A DNA stretch of 64,000 bases, taken from the NCBI GenBank assembly GCA_947631945.1, contig CANRNI010000013.1, forward strand, positions 1 to 64,000. The letters run 5' to 3'. This DNA comes from an uncultured Clostridia bacterium. GTDB lineage: Bacteria > Bacillota > Clostridia > Oscillospirales > Acutalibacteraceae. Of this stretch, positions 21,815-34,175 are shown in pieces (the first letter of the stretch is position 1; each line of letters starts with the position of its first letter). Below the pieces are notes generated by a model, which had not been told where the DNA came from, did no database searches, and saw nothing but the letters and a program-made list of their open reading frames with translations. Both the position numbers and the translations under genes were made by a program.

Positions 21815-24800
21815 ATGCTTAACGAAAGCAATTATAACGAACTGAATTTTGAATCTATTCAGATAGGGCTTGCTTCACCCGATACTATAAGAGAGTGGTC
21901 GTACGGAGAGGTTAAAAAGCCCGAAACAATAAATTACAGAACTCTGAAACCTGAGAGAGACGGTCTTTACTGCGAGCGCATTTTCGGACCGCAGAAGGAC
22001 TGGGAATGTCACTGCGGCAGATATAAGAGAATCAGATATAAGGGTAAGGTCTGCGAGCGCTGCGGCGTTAAAATCACAAAGGCTAAGGTAAGACGCGAGA
22101 GAATGGGGCATATAGAGCTTGCCTGTCCAGTTTCGCATATCTGGTATTTTAAGGGAATCCCCTCAAGAATGGGACTTATACTTGATATTTCACCTCGCGA
22201 GCTTGAAAACGTGCTTTATTTCGCCAAATATCTTGTGCTCGAGGTAATGGACGACAGTGTGCCTCTTTCAAAAGGTCAGGTAATTACCGATAAGGAATAT
22301 GACGATATCGCCGAAAAATACGGCGAGGATTCATTCCGCGCGGCAATGGGCGCGGAGGCCGTTCAGGAGCTTCTGAAGCAGATAGACGTTGATGAAATGG
22401 CTGCCGAGCTTAAAGACGAGATTGCCGACGCGACAGGTCAGAAGAAGGCTAAAATCCTCAAAAGACTTGAAGTCGTCGAATCGTTCCGCCAGTCGGGCAA
22501 CCGTCCCGAATGGATGATTCTCAACGTTCTTCCCGTAATTCCTCCCGATATCAGACCTATGGTTCAGCTTGACGGCGGACGTTTCGCTACAAGCGACCTC
22601 AACGACCTGTACAGGAGAGTTATAAACAGAAATAACCGTCTTGCTAAGCTGCTTGAGCTCAGCGCTCCGGAAATAATCGTAAGAAATGAAAAGAGAATGC
22701 TTCAGGAGGCCGTTGACGCTCTTATTGACAACGGCAGACGCGGCAGACCCGTTACGGGCGCGAACAACCGTCCTTTAAAATCGCTTTCCGATATGCTCAA
22801 AGGCAAGCAGGGACGTTTCCGTCAGAACCTTCTCGGCAAGCGTGTCGATTATTCGGGACGTTCGGTTATCGTTGTAGGTCCCGAGCTTAAAATATATCAG
22901 TGCGGTCTTCCCAAGGAGATGGCGCTCGAACTGTTTAAGCCGTTTGTAATGAAAAGACTTGTTGAGCAGGATATAGCCAAAAACATTAAAAGTGCGAGAA
23001 AAATGGTTGACAGAGCAGGCACCGAGGTTTGGGACGCTCTTGAAGTCGCGATAAAAGACCACCCCGTAATGCTTAACCGCGCTCCCACGCTTCACAGACT
23101 CGGTATTCAGGCGTTTGAGCCTGTCCTTGTTGAAGGCAGAGCGATAAAGCTTCACCCGCTCGCGTGTACCGCTTTCAACGCGGACTTCGACGGCGACCAA
23201 ATGGCCGTTCACGTTCCTCTTTCCGCGGAAGCTCAGGCGGAGGCGAGATTCCTTATGCTCGCGGCAAATAACCTGCTTAAGCCGTCGGACGGCAAGCCCG
23301 TTACCGTTCCCACTCAGGATATGGTTCTCGGCTCGTATTACCTCACTCTCATAAAAAACGGCGCGAAGGGCGAGGGCAAGGTTTTCCGCGACGTTAACGA
23401 GGCCGTCATGGCATATGAGGCCGGCGACCTTGATCTTCACGCGCTGTGCAAAATAAGAATGACAAAGGAAATCGGCGACGAAAAGAAATCAAAGCTTATA
23501 GAGACAACTCTCGGACGCGTCATCTTCAACGACCCCATTCCGCAGGATCTCGGACTTGTTGACAGAAGCGACCCCGAAAACGCTTTCTCTCTCGAGGTCG
23601 ATTACCTTGTAAATAAAAAGCAGTTAGGTAAAATCATTGATAAAGCAATTAAGGTAAAGGGAATCCACGAGGCCTCCGAAATGCTTGATAAAATCAAGGC
23701 TCAGGGCTACAAATATTCAACAAAGAGCGGTATTACGGTATCCGTTTTCGACGCTATAATTCCCGAAAACAAGAAAAGATATCTTGCCGAAGCGCAGGAG
23801 CAGGTCGATAAAATCAACGCTCTCCACCGCAGAGGTCTTGCGTCCGATAAGGACCGCTCAAAGTTTACTATAGGCGCGTGGGAAAAATGTACGGCTAAGG
23901 TTCAGAATGAAATCACGGTCGGTCTTTCGCAGGATAACCCCATTTTCATGATGGTTGATTCGGGCGCCCGAGGCAGTACCAACCAGCTCGGTCAGCTCGC
24001 CGGTATGCGCGGACTAATCGCCAATACCGCCGGTAAGACGATTGAAATTCCCATCAGAGCCAATTACCGCGAAGGACTTAACGTTCTCGAATATTTCATT
24101 TCATCGCGCGGCGCGCGTAAAGGTCTTGCAGACACGGCTCTGAGAACAGCCGACTCGGGATATCTTACAAGACGTCTTGTCGACGTTTCGCAGGACGTTA
24201 TTATCCGTGAGGAGGACTGCGGCTGCAAGGAAGGTCTTACCGTTTCCGCAATAAGAAGCGAGGACAACGGCATAATCGAGCCTCTTGAGGAAAGACTTGT
24301 CGGAAGATTCCTGCTCCATTCGTTATGCGACCCCGATACGGGCGAGGTAATAGTGGATAACAATCATATGCTCACCGACGAGGACGCTAAGATTATCGCG
24401 TCAAGGGGCATAGAGAACGTTACTATAAGGTCCCTTCTTACCTGCCGCTCGAAAGAGGGCGTATGTATCAAGTGCTACGGCAAAAACCTCGCTACGGGCA
24501 ATACCGTTCAGATAGGCGAAGCAGTCGGAATTATCGCGGCGCAGTCGATAGGCGAGCCCGGCACACAGCTTACAATGAGAACGTTCCACACAGGCGGCGT
24601 TACTTCGTCGTCCGATATCACTCAGGGCCTTCCCAGAGTTGAGGAATTGTTCGAGGCGAGAAAGCCGAAGATTCTCGCAATGCTTTCCGAAATCGACGGT
24701 CTTGTTTCGTTTGAGGAAATTAAGAAGAACCAGAGTACCGTAACCAACGTTGTCGTTACAAACAAAGAGGATCAGAAAAAATACCTTATACCGTATGATT

Positions 24801-25396
24801 CGCGTATATGCGTCAAGGAAGGTCAAATGATAGAAAAGGGCGCTCCGATTACCGACGGTTCGATAAATCCTCACGACGTTCTCGCCATACTCGGCGTTGA
24901 CGCAGTACACAATTACCTTATAAGAGAGGTTCAGCTTGTTTACAGACTTCAGGGCGTTGAAATCAACGATAAGCATATCGAGGTTATTGTACGTCAGATG
25001 ATGCGCAAGATAAGAGTTCTCGATCCGGGCGACACAAAGCTTCTTACAGGTGCTGTCGTTGAAAAATCCGATTTTATCGCTGCGAACGAACAGCTTGAGG
25101 AAAGAGCGAAGGAAACGGGCGAGGAGCTTCACGAGGCTGTAGGAGAAGCGGTTCTCTTAGGTATCACAAAGGCTTCTCTCGCTACCGATTCGTTCCTGTC
25201 GGCGGCCTCGTTCCAGGAGACTACGAGAGTTCTTACCGACGCCGCGATAAAGGGTAAAAAGGATCCGCTTCACGGTCTTAAAGAGAACGTCATTATAGGC
25301 AAGCTTCTTCCCTCCGGTACGGGAATGAAATGCTACAATGACGTTGACATAGATGTTTACGTTGAGGAAGAACCTGCGTACCGTTCGTTATTTTAA
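21815..25396 (+). CDS. rpoC: DNA-directed RNA polymerase subunit beta'
   Basis: [38 protein letters not shown]-type zinc site, 1193 aa. Confidence 0.99.
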   Translation: MLNESNYNELNFESIQIGLASPDTIREWSYGEVKKPETINYRTLKPERDGLYCERIFGPQKDWECHCGRYKRIRYKGKVCERCGVKITKAKVRRERMGHIELACPVSHIWYFKGIPSRMGLILDISPRELENVLYFAKYLVLEVMDDSVPLSKGQVITDKEYDDIAEKYGEDSFRAAMGAEAVQELLKQIDVDEMAAELKDEIADATGQKKAKILKRLEVVESFRQSGNRPEWMILNVLPVIPPDIRPMVQLDGGRFATSDLNDLYRRVINRNNRLAKLLELSAPEIIVRNEKRMLQEAVDALIDNGRRGRPVTGANNRPLKSLSDMLKGKQGRFRQNLLGKRVDYSGRSVIVVGPELKIYQCGLPKEMALELFKPFVMKRLVEQDIAKNIKSARKMVDRAGTEVWDALEVAIKDHPVMLNRAPTLHRLGIQAFEPVLVEGRAIKLHPLACTAFNADFDGDQMAVHVPLSAEAQAEARFLMLAANNLLKPSDGKPVTVPTQDMVLGSYYLTLIKNGAKGEGKVFRDVNEAVMAYEAGDLDLHALCKIRMTKEIGDEKKSKLIETTLGRVIFNDPIPQDLGLVDRSDPENAFSLEVDYLVNKKQLGKIIDKAIKVKGIHEASEMLDKIKAQGYKYSTKSGITVSVFDAIIPENKKRYLAEAQEQVDKINALHRRGLASDKDRSKFTIGAWEKCTAKVQNEITVGLSQDNPIFMMVDSGARGSTNQLGQLAGMRGLIANTAGKTIEIPIRANYREGLNVLEYFISSRGARKGLADTALRTADSGYLTRRLVDVSQDVIIREEDCGCKEGLTVSAIRSEDNGIIEPLEERLVGRFLLHSLCDPDTGEVIVDNNHMLTDEDAKIIASRGIENVTIRSLLTCRSKEGVCIKCYGKNLATGNTVQIGEAVGIIAAQSIGEPGTQLTMRTFHTGGVTSSSDITQGLPRVEELFEARKPKILAMLSEIDGLVSFEEIKKNQSTVTNVVVTNKEDQKKYLIPYDSRICVKEGQMIEKGAPITDGSINPHDVLAILGVDAVHNYLIREVQLVYRLQGVEINDKHIEVIVRQMMRKIRVLDPGDTKLLTGAVVEKSDFIAANEQLEERAKETGEELHEAVGEAVLLGITKASLATDSFLSAASFQETTRVLTDAAIKGKKDPLHGLKENVIIGKLLPSGTGMKCYNDVDIDVYVEEEPAYRSLF

Positions 25397-25428
25397 CCTA
25401 ATTTTATACAAAAAATTTGTAAAAAGTG

Positions 25429-25457
25429 TTGACACAAGGACATTTTTGAGTTAAAAT
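25429..25457 (+). promoter_or_regulatory. Promoter of rpsL operon
   Basis: TTGACA-17 nt-TAAAAT. Confidence 0.75.
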
Positions 25458-25593
25458 ATAAACTTGTGTGATATAATTTACATTATTATATCAGCATTTT
25501 TTGCGAAATAAACAATTGCCGACGTTAAGGAGGAGATAATATTGTTTATTTTCTCCTCTTTAATATAAAATATAAAAACAGGAGGTGTACAGC

Positions 25594-26016
25594 TTGCCAA
25601 CCTTTAATCAGCTTGTTCGCAACGGCAGAAAGACTCTTGAAAAAAAGTCAAAGGCCCCCGCGCTCGGCAAAGGTCTTAACTCAAAAAAGAACGTTATGAC
25701 CGACCATAATTCTCCGCAGAAGAGAGGCGTTTGCACTGTTGTTAAAACAGATACTCCCAAAAAGCCCAATTCCGCTTTGAGAAAACTTGCCAGAGTACGT
25801 CTGACTAACGGAATCGAAGTTTCGGCTTATATTCCCGGCGTCGGCCACAATCTTCAGGAGCACAGCGTCGTTCTTATCCGCGGCGGCCGTGTTAAGGATC
25901 TTCCCGGTGTGCGTTACCACATCATAAGAGGAGTTCTCGATACACAGGGCGTAAACGGCAGAATGCAGGCTCGTTCCAAGTACGGAGCAAAAGTTCCGAA
26001 AGCTTCAAAGAAGTAA
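25594..26016 (+). CDS. rpsL: 30S ribosomal protein S12 (TTG start)
   Basis: (M)[21 protein letters not shown]...; GGAGGTG SD precedes TTG. Confidence 0.97.
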   Translation: MPTFNQLVRNGRKTLEKKSKAPALGKGLNSKKNVMTDHNSPQKRGVCTVVKTDTPKKPNSALRKLARVRLTNGIEVSAYIPGVGHNLQEHSVVLIRGGRVKDLPGVRYHIIRGVLDTQGVNGRMQARSKYGAKVPKASKK

Positions 26017-26259
26017 TACGGTAACAAAAGTTCCGTAAACGGTGAAGAAGTAATTAAAAAATACTTCGGAGCGTTTGAAGAAATTGTTTTTAAGAAAACA
26101 ATACTTCAAAATTTTGTATTTAGGACAAATCTTCTTGCAGGCGAAAGAATTCTTTCACCAATGCGAGTTTATATATATTTTATAACCTCGTTATTGGCGC
26201 CACGGGAATTTTGTCACTCGAGTACCTATGATATCATCATTATGAAGGAGGGAAGCGAA

Positions 26260-26730
26260 GTGCCAAGAAGAGGCAATGTAGCAAAACGCGATGTTTTGCC
26301 GGATCCGCTTTACAACTCAAAACTTGTAACACGTCTTATTAACAATGTTATGTACGACGGAAAAAAAGGTGTTGCTCAGAAGATAGTTTACGACGCTTTT
26401 GACATCATCAGAACAAAAACGGGAGAGGAACCCCTTGAGGTATTCCAGGCAGCAATGGAAAATGTTATGCCCTTGCTCGAGGTTAAAGCACGCCGTGTCG
26501 GCGGTTCTACCTATCAGGTACCCATGGACGTCCGTCCCGAAAGAAGACAGACCTTAGGTCTGAGATGGATTACACTCTATGCTCGTCAGCGTTCCGAAAA
26601 GACAATGAAGGAAAGACTTGCAGGCGAGATTATGGATGCGAAGAATGAGCAGGGTTCAGCATTCAAAAAGCGCGAGGATACGCACAAGATGGCGGAAGCC
26701 AACAAGGCTTTCTCACATTTCCGCTGGTAA
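26260..26730 (+). CDS. rpsG: 30S ribosomal protein S7 (GTG start)
   Basis: (M)[36 protein letters not shown]. Confidence 0.97.
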   Translation: MPRRGNVAKRDVLPDPLYNSKLVTRLINNVMYDGKKGVAQKIVYDAFDIIRTKTGEEPLEVFQAAMENVMPLLEVKARRVGGSTYQVPMDVRPERRQTLGLRWITLYARQRSEKTMKERLAGEIMDAKNEQGSAFKKREDTHKMAEANKAFSHFRW

Positions 26731-26769
26731 TTCCATCGTTAAATCGCATTTATATTTTTGGAGGTTAAT

Positions 26770-28869
26770 ATGCCCAGGCAGGTCTCACTTGAATTAACAA
26801 GAAATATCGGTATAATGGCACACATAGACGCTGGAAAAACAACAACTACGGAACGTATTTTATATTACACCGGCGTAAATCATAAAATCGGTGAAACACA
26901 CGAAGGAACAGCCACAATGGACTGGATGGCGCAGGAGCAGGAGAGAGGTATTACGATAACCTCCGCCGCAACAACGTGCTTCTGGACTAAAAAAGACGAT
27001 CCCGAACAGAATAAATACAGAATCAATATCATCGACACTCCCGGTCACGTTGACTTTACTGTTGAAGTTGAGCGTTCTCTGCGTGTCCTTGACGGTTCCG
27101 TTACGGTTCTGTGCGCAAAGGGAGGCGTTGAGCCTCAGTCCGAAACTGTCTGGAGACAGGCGGACGAATATCATGTACCGAGAATGGTATATGTAAATAA
27201 AATGGATATAATGGGCGCTAATTTCTTCAACGTTCTCGATATGATGAAAGACAGGCTTAAATGCAACGCCGTTCCGATTCAGCTTCCCATAGGCGCGGAA
27301 GCGGACTTTAAAGGCATAATAGACCTCGTTGAAATGAACGCGGACGTCTATTATGACGACATGGGACTTGATATGCGCGTTGAGGAAATCCCCGAGGATA
27401 TGAAGGAAATCGCGCAGAAATACCATGACGCCCTCATTGAAAGCGTGGCTGAACAGGACGAGGAACTCATGGAAAAGTATTTTGGCGGGGAAGAACTCAC
27501 AAAAGAGGAAATAAAGAGCTGTATAAGAAAAGCTACGATAGCGAATGAAATGGTTCCCGTCGTATGCGGTACTTCTTACCGCAACAAGGGCGTTCAGAAG
27601 CTGCTTGACGCTGTTGTGGACTATATGCCGGCTCCGACGGATATTCCTCCCATTACGGGTATCAATCCCGATACGGGCGAAGAGGATGTGCGTCATTCTT
27701 CCGATGACGAGCCGTTTTCCGCTCTTGCGTTCAAAATCGCAACAGACCCGTTTGTAGGCAGGCTTTGTTATTTCCGCGTATATTCCGGAACGGCTGTGGC
27801 GGGAACCGCTGTTTACAATTCTACAAAAGACAAGCATGAGCGTCTCGGCCGTATACTCCAGATGCATTCAAATCACAGGCAGGAGATAGACACCTGCTAT
27901 GCGGGCGATATCGCGGCTGTAGTCGGCGTTAAGTACACCACTACGGGCGACACGTTCTGTGACGAGAATCATCCGATAATCCTTGAATCAATGGAATTCC
28001 CCGACCCCGTTATAAGAGTCGCTATAGAGCCCAAGACCAGAGCAGGTCAGGAAAAAATGGGCATAGCCCTCCAGAAACTCGCCGAGGAGGATCCGACTTT
28101 CAAGGTATATACGGATAAAGAAACCGGTCAGACTATCATTGCCGGAATGGGAGAGCTTCATCTTGACATCATGGTAGACAGAATGCTGCGTGAGTTCAAG
28201 GTCGAGGCGAATGTTGGCAATCCTCAGGTTGCTTACCGCGAAACCATAACAAAGGAAGCTTCGGTTGATACAAAGTATGCCAAGCAGTCAGGTGGTCATG
28301 GTCAGTACGGTCATGTAAAAATGCGCATAGAGCCGAATCCCGGCAAGGGCTTTGAATTTGTAAACGAAGTAGTCGGCGGCGCGATTCCAAAGGAATATAT
28401 TCCCGCTATACAGGCCGGTATTGAAGGTGCAATGCAGAGCGGCGTGCTCGCAGGCTACAACGTAGTTGACGTTAAATGCACTGTATTCGACGGTTCGTAC
28501 CATGAGGTCGATTCGTCCGAAATGGCGTTTAAAATGGTCGGTTCCATGGCGTTTAAGGAGGCTATGCTGAAAGCCGGTCCCGTTCTTATGGAGCCTATCA
28601 TGAAGATTTCGGTTATAACTCCCGACGATTACCTCGGAGACGTTATAGGCGATATCACCGCAAGACGCGGCATGATGAAGGAAATGGAACACCGCACCGG
28701 CGCGGTTCAGGTCAACGCTACCGTTCCGCTTTCATCTATGTTCGGTTACGCAACCGACCTGCGTTCAAAGACGCAGGGACGCGGTCAGTACGTTATGGAG
28801 CCGAGCCACTATGAGCAGGTTCCCAAGTCGATTGCCGATACTGTTATAGGCAGCAGAGCCAAAAACTAA
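26770..28869 (+). CDS. fusA: Elongation factor G
   Basis: [35 protein letters not shown]. Confidence 0.98.
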   Translation: MPRQVSLELTRNIGIMAHIDAGKTTTTERILYYTGVNHKIGETHEGTATMDWMAQEQERGITITSAATTCFWTKKDDPEQNKYRINIIDTPGHVDFTVEVERSLRVLDGSVTVLCAKGGVEPQSETVWRQADEYHVPRMVYVNKMDIMGANFFNVLDMMKDRLKCNAVPIQLPIGAEADFKGIIDLVEMNADVYYDDMGLDMRVEEIPEDMKEIAQKYHDALIESVAEQDEELMEKYFGGEELTKEEIKSCIRKATIANEMVPVVCGTSYRNKGVQKLLDAVVDYMPAPTDIPPITGINPDTGEEDVRHSSDDEPFSALAFKIATDPFVGRLCYFRVYSGTAVAGTAVYNSTKDKHERLGRILQMHSNHRQEIDTCYAGDIAAVVGVKYTTTGDTFCDENHPIILESMEFPDPVIRVAIEPKTRAGQEKMGIALQKLAEEDPTFKVYTDKETGQTIIAGMGELHLDIMVDRMLREFKVEANVGNPQVAYRETITKEASVDTKYAKQSGGHGQYGHVKMRIEPNPGKGFEFVNEVVGGAIPKEYIPAIQAGIEGAMQSGVLAGYNVVDVKCTVFDGSYHEVDSSEMAFKMVGSMAFKEAMLKAGPVLMEPIMKISVITPDDYLGDVIGDITARRGMMKEMEHRTGAVQVNATVPLSSMFGYATDLRSKTQGRGQYVMEPSHYEQVPKSIADTVIGSRAKN

Positions 28870-28932
28870 TATTAAAGCGTCAAAAATTAATTTTGAAACG
28901 CTGAAAACCAGTATTAAATTTTATAAAAACAC

Positions 28933-28960
28933 TTGAAATTTATTGTATTTGTGTTACAAT
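28933..28960 (+). promoter_or_regulatory. Candidate tuf promoter
   Basis: TTGAAA-16 nt-TACAAT. Confidence 0.5.
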
Positions 28961-29020
28961 AATAAAGTAAACTTTTATATCAAAATCAAATAATATCAAA
29001 AATTAAAGGAGGACCTTCAA

Positions 29021-30223
29021 ATGGCAAAAGCTAAATTTGAAAGAACCAAACCCCATGTTAACATTGGTACCATCGGTCACGTTGACCATGGTAAAACAAC
29101 CCTCACCGCAGCTATTACTAAGACACTCGCTATGAAGGGCGAGGCGGAGTTCGTTGATTACGCTAACATTGATAAGGCTCCCGAAGAGAGAGAGCGCGGA
29201 ATCACAATCAATACGGCTCACGTTGAATATCAGACTGAAACCCGCCATTATGCGCACGTTGACTGCCCCGGTCACGCCGACTATATCAAGAACATGATTA
29301 CGGGCGCGGCTCAGATGGACGGCGCTATCCTCGTTATCGCGGCTACCGACGGCCCGATGGCTCAGACAAAAGAGCATCTTCTTCTTGCCCGTCAGGTTGG
29401 CGTTCCCTATATCATCGTTTTCCTTAATAAAGTTGACCAGGTTGACGACGAAGAGCTTCTTGAACTCGTTGAAATGGAAGTCCGCGAGACTCTTGACGAG
29501 TACGAATTCCCCGGCGATGAAACTCCCATCATCAAGGGCTCGGCTCTTAAAGCTCTCGAATATTCGGGCAACGACGTAAACGCTCCCGAGCTTGCCTGCA
29601 TCTGGGAACTTATGGAGGCTGTTGACACCTATATTCCCACTCCCGACCGTAAATCCGACCAGCCGTTCCTTATGCCTGTTGAGGACGTTTTCACCATTAC
29701 CGGACGCGGCACAGTTGCTACGGGCAGAGTTGAACGCGGACATCTTAATGTCAATGAAGAAGTTGAAATCGTCGGTCTTAAAGATGAAAAGAGAAAAACT
29801 GTCTGCACAGGTCTTGAAATGTTCAGAAAACAGCTTGATTACGCTGAGGCAGGCGACAACGTAGGCGCTCTTCTCCGCGGTGTTCAGAGAACGGAAATCG
29901 AACGCGGACAGGTTATCTCCAAGCCCGGTTCAATCCACCCCCACACAAAGTTCAAAGGTCAGGTTTACGTTCTGACTAAAGATGAAGGCGGACGTCATAC
30001 TCCTTTCTTCAACAACTACAGACCTCAGTTCTATTTCAGAACCACAGACGTTACGGGCGTTATCAATCTTCCCGAAGGCACAGAGATGTGCATGCCCGGC
30101 GATAACGTTGTTATGTCTGTTGAGCTTATCACTCCTATCGCTATTGAGCAGGGACTTCGTTTCGCTATCCGTGAAGGCGGACGTACAGTCGGTTCGGGCG
30201 TTGTTACCGAGATTGACGAATAA
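29021..30223 (+). CDS. tuf: Elongation factor Tu
   Basis: [33 protein letters not shown]. Confidence 0.99.
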   Translation: MAKAKFERTKPHVNIGTIGHVDHGKTTLTAAITKTLAMKGEAEFVDYANIDKAPEERERGITINTAHVEYQTETRHYAHVDCPGHADYIKNMITGAAQMDGAILVIAATDGPMAQTKEHLLLARQVGVPYIIVFLNKVDQVDDEELLELVEMEVRETLDEYEFPGDETPIIKGSALKALEYSGNDVNAPELACIWELMEAVDTYIPTPDRKSDQPFLMPVEDVFTITGRGTVATGRVERGHLNVNEEVEIVGLKDEKRKTVCTGLEMFRKQLDYAEAGDNVGALLRGVQRTEIERGQVISKPGSIHPHTKFKGQVYVLTKDEGGRHTPFFNNYRPQFYFRTTDVTGVINLPEGTEMCMPGDNVVMSVELITPIAIEQGLRFAIREGGRTVGSGVVTEIDE

Positions 30224-30282
30224 TCTGATAATTCATCGTTTGATTATCAGCGATTTAGTAATTCAATAATTCTGTAAAAAAT

Positions 30283-30311
30283 GAGAACGTCGGGCAACCG
30301 ACGTTCTTTTC
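30283..30311 (+). terminator. tuf terminator
   Basis: AGAACGTCGGgcaaCCGACGTTCTTTT. Confidence 0.85.
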
Positions 30312-30326
30312 GTGTCGAAAAAGTAG

Positions 30327-30433
30327 TTTTCGCGCTCTGCGGAGCGCGACACGTGACGCTGTCCCCGTGACCCCTGCAAGCCTTTGTAAAGGATTGACCG
30401 AAACTTTTATACTTTTTGCAAAAAGTTTTGCGA
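30327..30433. repeat. ~110-bp intergenic repeat, family C, copy 1 (reverse orientation)
   Basis: GCGCTCTGCGGAGCGC...GTGACGCTGTCCCCGTGACCCCTGCAAGCCTTTGTAAAGG. Confidence 0.85.
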
Positions 30434-30455
30434 CAGCCTGAGAACTTTAGAAATG

Positions 30456-31553
30456 TTATTCGGCTGTCGTTTCGCTTATCGTGCCGCCTCCCACAACGTA
30501 GTCGCCGTCGTAAAGAACTGCGGCCTGTCCTTTCGCTACGGCTTTGCGCGGCTCGTCAAAAACCACCCTTACAGCATCTTCCGAAATCACATAAGCGGTC
30601 GCTTCCGTTTCCCTCGTGTGATAACGCGTCCTTACAGATACACGAATGCTTTTTTCGGGACGCTCGTAAATCCAGTTAAAATCCGTTACCGTTATTTCTT
30701 TTGAATAAAGCCCGCAGCCCGTTGTAAGAGTTACTTCGTTGCTTTTTATATCCTTTTTGCATACGTACATCGGCGCAGGGAGAGCAAGCCCCAGTCCCTT
30801 CCTCTGACCTATTGTATATCTTATGAATCCTTTATGTACTCCCAGTATTTTTCCGTTTTCATCTACAAAATTTCCCTCCGGATACGTTTTTCCTGTATAG
30901 CGCTCAATGAAAGACGCGTAATCGTTATCCGGCACAAAGCAAATATCCTGACTGTCGGGCTTGCCGGCGTTTGAAAAACCGTATTTTTCGGCGATTTTTC
31001 TGACGCTTTCCTTGTTGTCAAACTCGCCGAGAGGAAATTTTGTATGTTTAAGCTGCTCCTGAGTAAGAAAGTAAAGAACATAGCTCTGGTCCTTTTCGCT
31101 GTTGACGGCTTTTTTTAATAAATATCTGTCCTTTGTCTCGTCATATTCGATAACGGCATAATGCCCGGTAACTATAGTGTCGCAGCCGAGCATTTCCGCT
31201 CTTTTATAAAGCTTGCTGAACTTCATAAATCTGTTGCAGTCTATGCACGGATTCGGCGTTCCGCCGTTTTCGTAAACGGAAACAAATTTATCAATGACAT
31301 TTTGCTTAAAGCCGTCCTTAAAATTAAATACATAGTGATTCATTCCGAGAGAGTATGAAACAGCCTTTGCGTCCTCAACGTCGGACAGAGAACAGCAGGA
31401 GTGTTCATTGGAAATATCTCCGTCATTATTACCGCCGTCATCATGCAGCTTCATGGTGACGCCTATACATTCATATCCGTTCTGAACCATAATTGCGGCG
31501 GCAACCGAGGAATCGACGCCGCCGCTCATAGCAATAAGAGCCTTTTTATTCAT
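30456..31553 (-). CDS. mnmA: tRNA-specific 2-thiouridylase
   Basis: MNKKALIAMSGGVDSSVAAAIM...GGTPNPCIDCNRFMKFS. Confidence 0.96.
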   Translation of the reverse strand: MNKKALIAMSGGVDSSVAAAIMVQNGYECIGVTMKLHDDGGNNDGDISNEHSCCSLSDVEDAKAVSYSLGMNHYVFNFKDGFKQNVIDKFVSVYENGGTPNPCIDCNRFMKFSKLYKRAEMLGCDTIVTGHYAVIEYDETKDRYLLKKAVNSEKDQSYVLYFLTQEQLKHTKFPLGEFDNKESVRKIAEKYGFSNAGKPDSQDICFVPDNDYASFIERYTGKTYPEGNFVDENGKILGVHKGFIRYTIGQRKGLGLALPAPMYVCKKDIKSNEVTLTTGCGLYSKEITVTDFNWIYERPEKSIRVSVRTRYHTRETEATAYVISEDAVRVVFDEPRKAVAKGQAAVLYDGDYVVGGGTISETTAE

Positions 31554-31575
31554 AATTATTCACCGTTATCCGTGC

Positions 31576-32493
31576 TTAACCGCCGTATTCAATCATTTTG
31601 TCAATACACCTTTTTGCTTTAATCCTTATATCCTCCGGCAATGTGATTTCCTCTCCGCCGCAGCCCTCGCAACATTCAAGAACGTCGCGCAGAGTTGTAA
31701 TTTTCATATTATGACAAACCATATCCTTTGAAAGCGGATAAAATTTCTTATCGGGACATTCATATTCGAGATGTTCGGTAATGCTGTTTTCTGTCCCTAT
31801 GATAAATTCTTTGGCGTCGCTGTTTTTGGCGTAGTCCATAATACCGCTTGTTGAGCCGATATAGTCGGCTTCCTGCTGAACGGCGGGTATACACTCGGGG
31901 TGAACCAAAAGCAGAGCGTTCGGATGGAGGGACTTTGCCTTTTTTACGTCGTTAAGACCTATTTTCGCGTGAGTCGGACAGCCGCCGCTGACAAGCATAA
32001 TATTTTTTTCGGGCAGCTTGTTTTTGATATAAGTGCCGAGATTTATATCGGGAATAAAAATTATATCATTTTCGGGCATTGCCGAAATAATTTTTCCGGC
32101 GGAGGACGATGTTACGCAGACGTCGCAAACGGTTTTTAATTCCGACGTTGTGTTAATATACGCGACTACCTTGTATCCCTTGTTCATTTCCGTGAGCTGC
32201 TCTATAAGTTCTTTGTCCATCTGCTCGGCCATCGGACAGCCCGCAGAGGAATTTGATAAAATGACCGTCTTTTCGGGCGAGAGAATTTTAACGGTTTCAG
32301 CCATAAAACGTACTCCGCACATAATAACCGTTTTGTTATCCACAGCCGCCGCTTTTTTTGCGAGAGCGTATGAATCGCCCGTAAAATCTGCGATTTCTAT
32401 TATCTCCCTGCGCTGATATGAATGTGCGAGAATACATATGTCCTTTTCTTTTTTCAGTTCGAGAATTTTATTCTGCATTTCGAGAATTGTCAT
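31576..32493 (-). CDS. nadA: Quinolinate synthase
   Basis: AHSYQRREIIEIADFTGDS..., VHPECIPAVQQEADYIGSTSGI. Confidence 0.93.
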   Translation of the reverse strand: MTILEMQNKILELKKEKDICILAHSYQRREIIEIADFTGDSYALAKKAAAVDNKTVIMCGVRFMAETVKILSPEKTVILSNSSAGCPMAEQMDKELIEQLTEMNKGYKVVAYINTTSELKTVCDVCVTSSSAGKIISAMPENDIIFIPDINLGTYIKNKLPEKNIMLVSGGCPTHAKIGLNDVKKAKSLHPNALLLVHPECIPAVQQEADYIGSTSGIMDYAKNSDAKEFIIGTENSITEHLEYECPDKKFYPLSKDMVCHNMKITTLRDVLECCEGCGGEEITLPEDIRIKAKRCIDKMIEYGG

Positions 32494-32688
32494 TATATCA
32501 CCCCGAATTTCAAGTATAATTGGATTTTATCACTGTATAAGGGCTTTGTCAACAGTGACATTATGAGAAAAACTGCAAAGTATTTCAATATTGTAAAAAG
32601 TATATCAATATTGTAATAAAATTTTTGTTTACATAAGGAAAAATCTGTGTTATACTATCTATGAATTTGCATACTAAGGAGGAAAACC

Positions 32689-34101
32689 ATGTCTGCAAAG
32701 GATAAAATATCAAAAGCCGCCGTAAGCGCGGTTCTCGATTATGCGATTAAGTATATAAAAAAAGACCCCGATAAAAATCTGCCCAAGTTTGCCGGCAGAA
32801 TACTCGGTTTATTCAGCGGTCTGTTTCCGGGCAAAAACCTTGAAGGAATAAAAAGGGGAGCCGCAGACCCCAATAATACCTATACAAAGCTCGTTAAAAA
32901 TTTATTTGACGATGTTGATACAAATATTATTAAAACAATGGCGATGGCGTTCGGCTATGAAGCCGGTCTTAAAGGCACAAAGGCCGTGAGAGCGAACCGC
33001 GAGAAACTCGGCTGTAACATTCCGTGGCTGATTCTTATGGACCCGACAAGCGCCTGCAATCTTCATTGCAAAGGCTGCTGGGCGGCGGAGTACGGTCATA
33101 AATTGAATTTAAGTCTTGACGATATGCAGAGTGTGGTAACTCAGGGCAAGGAGATGGGTACGCACGTATATATGTATACCGGCGGCGAGCCGCTAATAAA
33201 AAAGAAAGAAATAATAAAGATATGCGAGGATAATCAGGACTGCGTTTTTCTTGCCTATACAAACGCTACTCTTATTGATAAACAATTTTGCGAGGATATG
33301 AAGCGCGTTGGCAATCTCTCTCTTGCTCTTAGCATCGAGGGAACAGAGGAAAGCAACGACAGCCGCAGAGGCGAAGGCTCATATGAGAGAACCATAAAAG
33401 CAATGGATTTGCTTAAAGAAAATAAGTGCATTTTCGGGATTTCCGTTTGCTATACAAGGGCTAACGTCGATTACGTTACAAGCGATGAATTTCTTGATTT
33501 AATGGTGGAAAAGGGCGTAAAATTCGGCTTTTACTTCAACTATATGCCCGTCGGCCATGATGCTGACAAGGAACTTATACCTACTCCCGCTCAGCGAAAA
33601 TATATGTATTACTGGATAAGACGCGTAAGAAACGGCAAAACGGGCAAGCCCATGTTTATTTTTGATTTCCAGGACGACGGAGAATTTGTGGGCGGCTGTA
33701 TCGCAGGAGGAAGAAACTATTTCCATATAAACTCAAGAGGGGATATGGAGCCGTGTGTATTTATTCATTTTTCTGATTCAAACATTCGTACTCATACGCT
33801 GCTCGAGGGACTTAAAAATCCGCTGTTTACCGAATACAGAAAGGGACAGCCGTTTAACGATAATCACCTGCGTCCGTGTCCGATGCTTGAGAATCCCGAT
33901 AAATTGAGGGCGATAATCAAAAAGACAGGAGCAAAGTCAACAGACCTTATAGTTGAGGAGGACGTTGACACTCTATGCGGAAAATGCGATGATTTCGCAT
34001 ATGAATGGGAAGGCGTGGCAAAAGAAATATGGGAGAGTAATCCTCACCCGAAAACGCATACGCAGTATTACCGCGACGGCGGAAAGGCTAAAATGCAGTA
34101 G
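32689..34101 (+). CDS. Radical SAM protein
   Basis: PTSACNLHCKGCWAAEYG (CxxxCxxC), YTGGEPL, additional C-terminal cysteines. Confidence 0.9.
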   Translation: MSAKDKISKAAVSAVLDYAIKYIKKDPDKNLPKFAGRILGLFSGLFPGKNLEGIKRGAADPNNTYTKLVKNLFDDVDTNIIKTMAMAFGYEAGLKGTKAVRANREKLGCNIPWLILMDPTSACNLHCKGCWAAEYGHKLNLSLDDMQSVVTQGKEMGTHVYMYTGGEPLIKKKEIIKICEDNQDCVFLAYTNATLIDKQFCEDMKRVGNLSLALSIEGTEESNDSRRGEGSYERTIKAMDLLKENKCIFGISVCYTRANVDYVTSDEFLDLMVEKGVKFGFYFNYMPVGHDADKELIPTPAQRKYMYYWIRRVRNGKTGKPMFIFDFQDDGEFVGGCIAGGRNYFHINSRGDMEPCVFIHFSDSNIRTHTLLEGLKNPLFTEYRKGQPFNDNHLRPCPMLENPDKLRAIIKKTGAKSTDLIVEEDVDTLCGKCDDFAYEWEGVAKEIWESNPHPKTHTQYYRDGGKAKMQ

Positions 34102-34175
34102 GGCGTTATCCGTTAATTGCGCGGTATTGCCGAAATAGTTTTTTGCGGCGGATATTCGTAAACGAGGTGAAGCAT

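Noticed and set aside
26860-27867. 335-aa minus-strand ORF opposite fusA
   Set aside because: Shadow ORF antisense to a strongly conserved gene; composition reflects the EF-G codons
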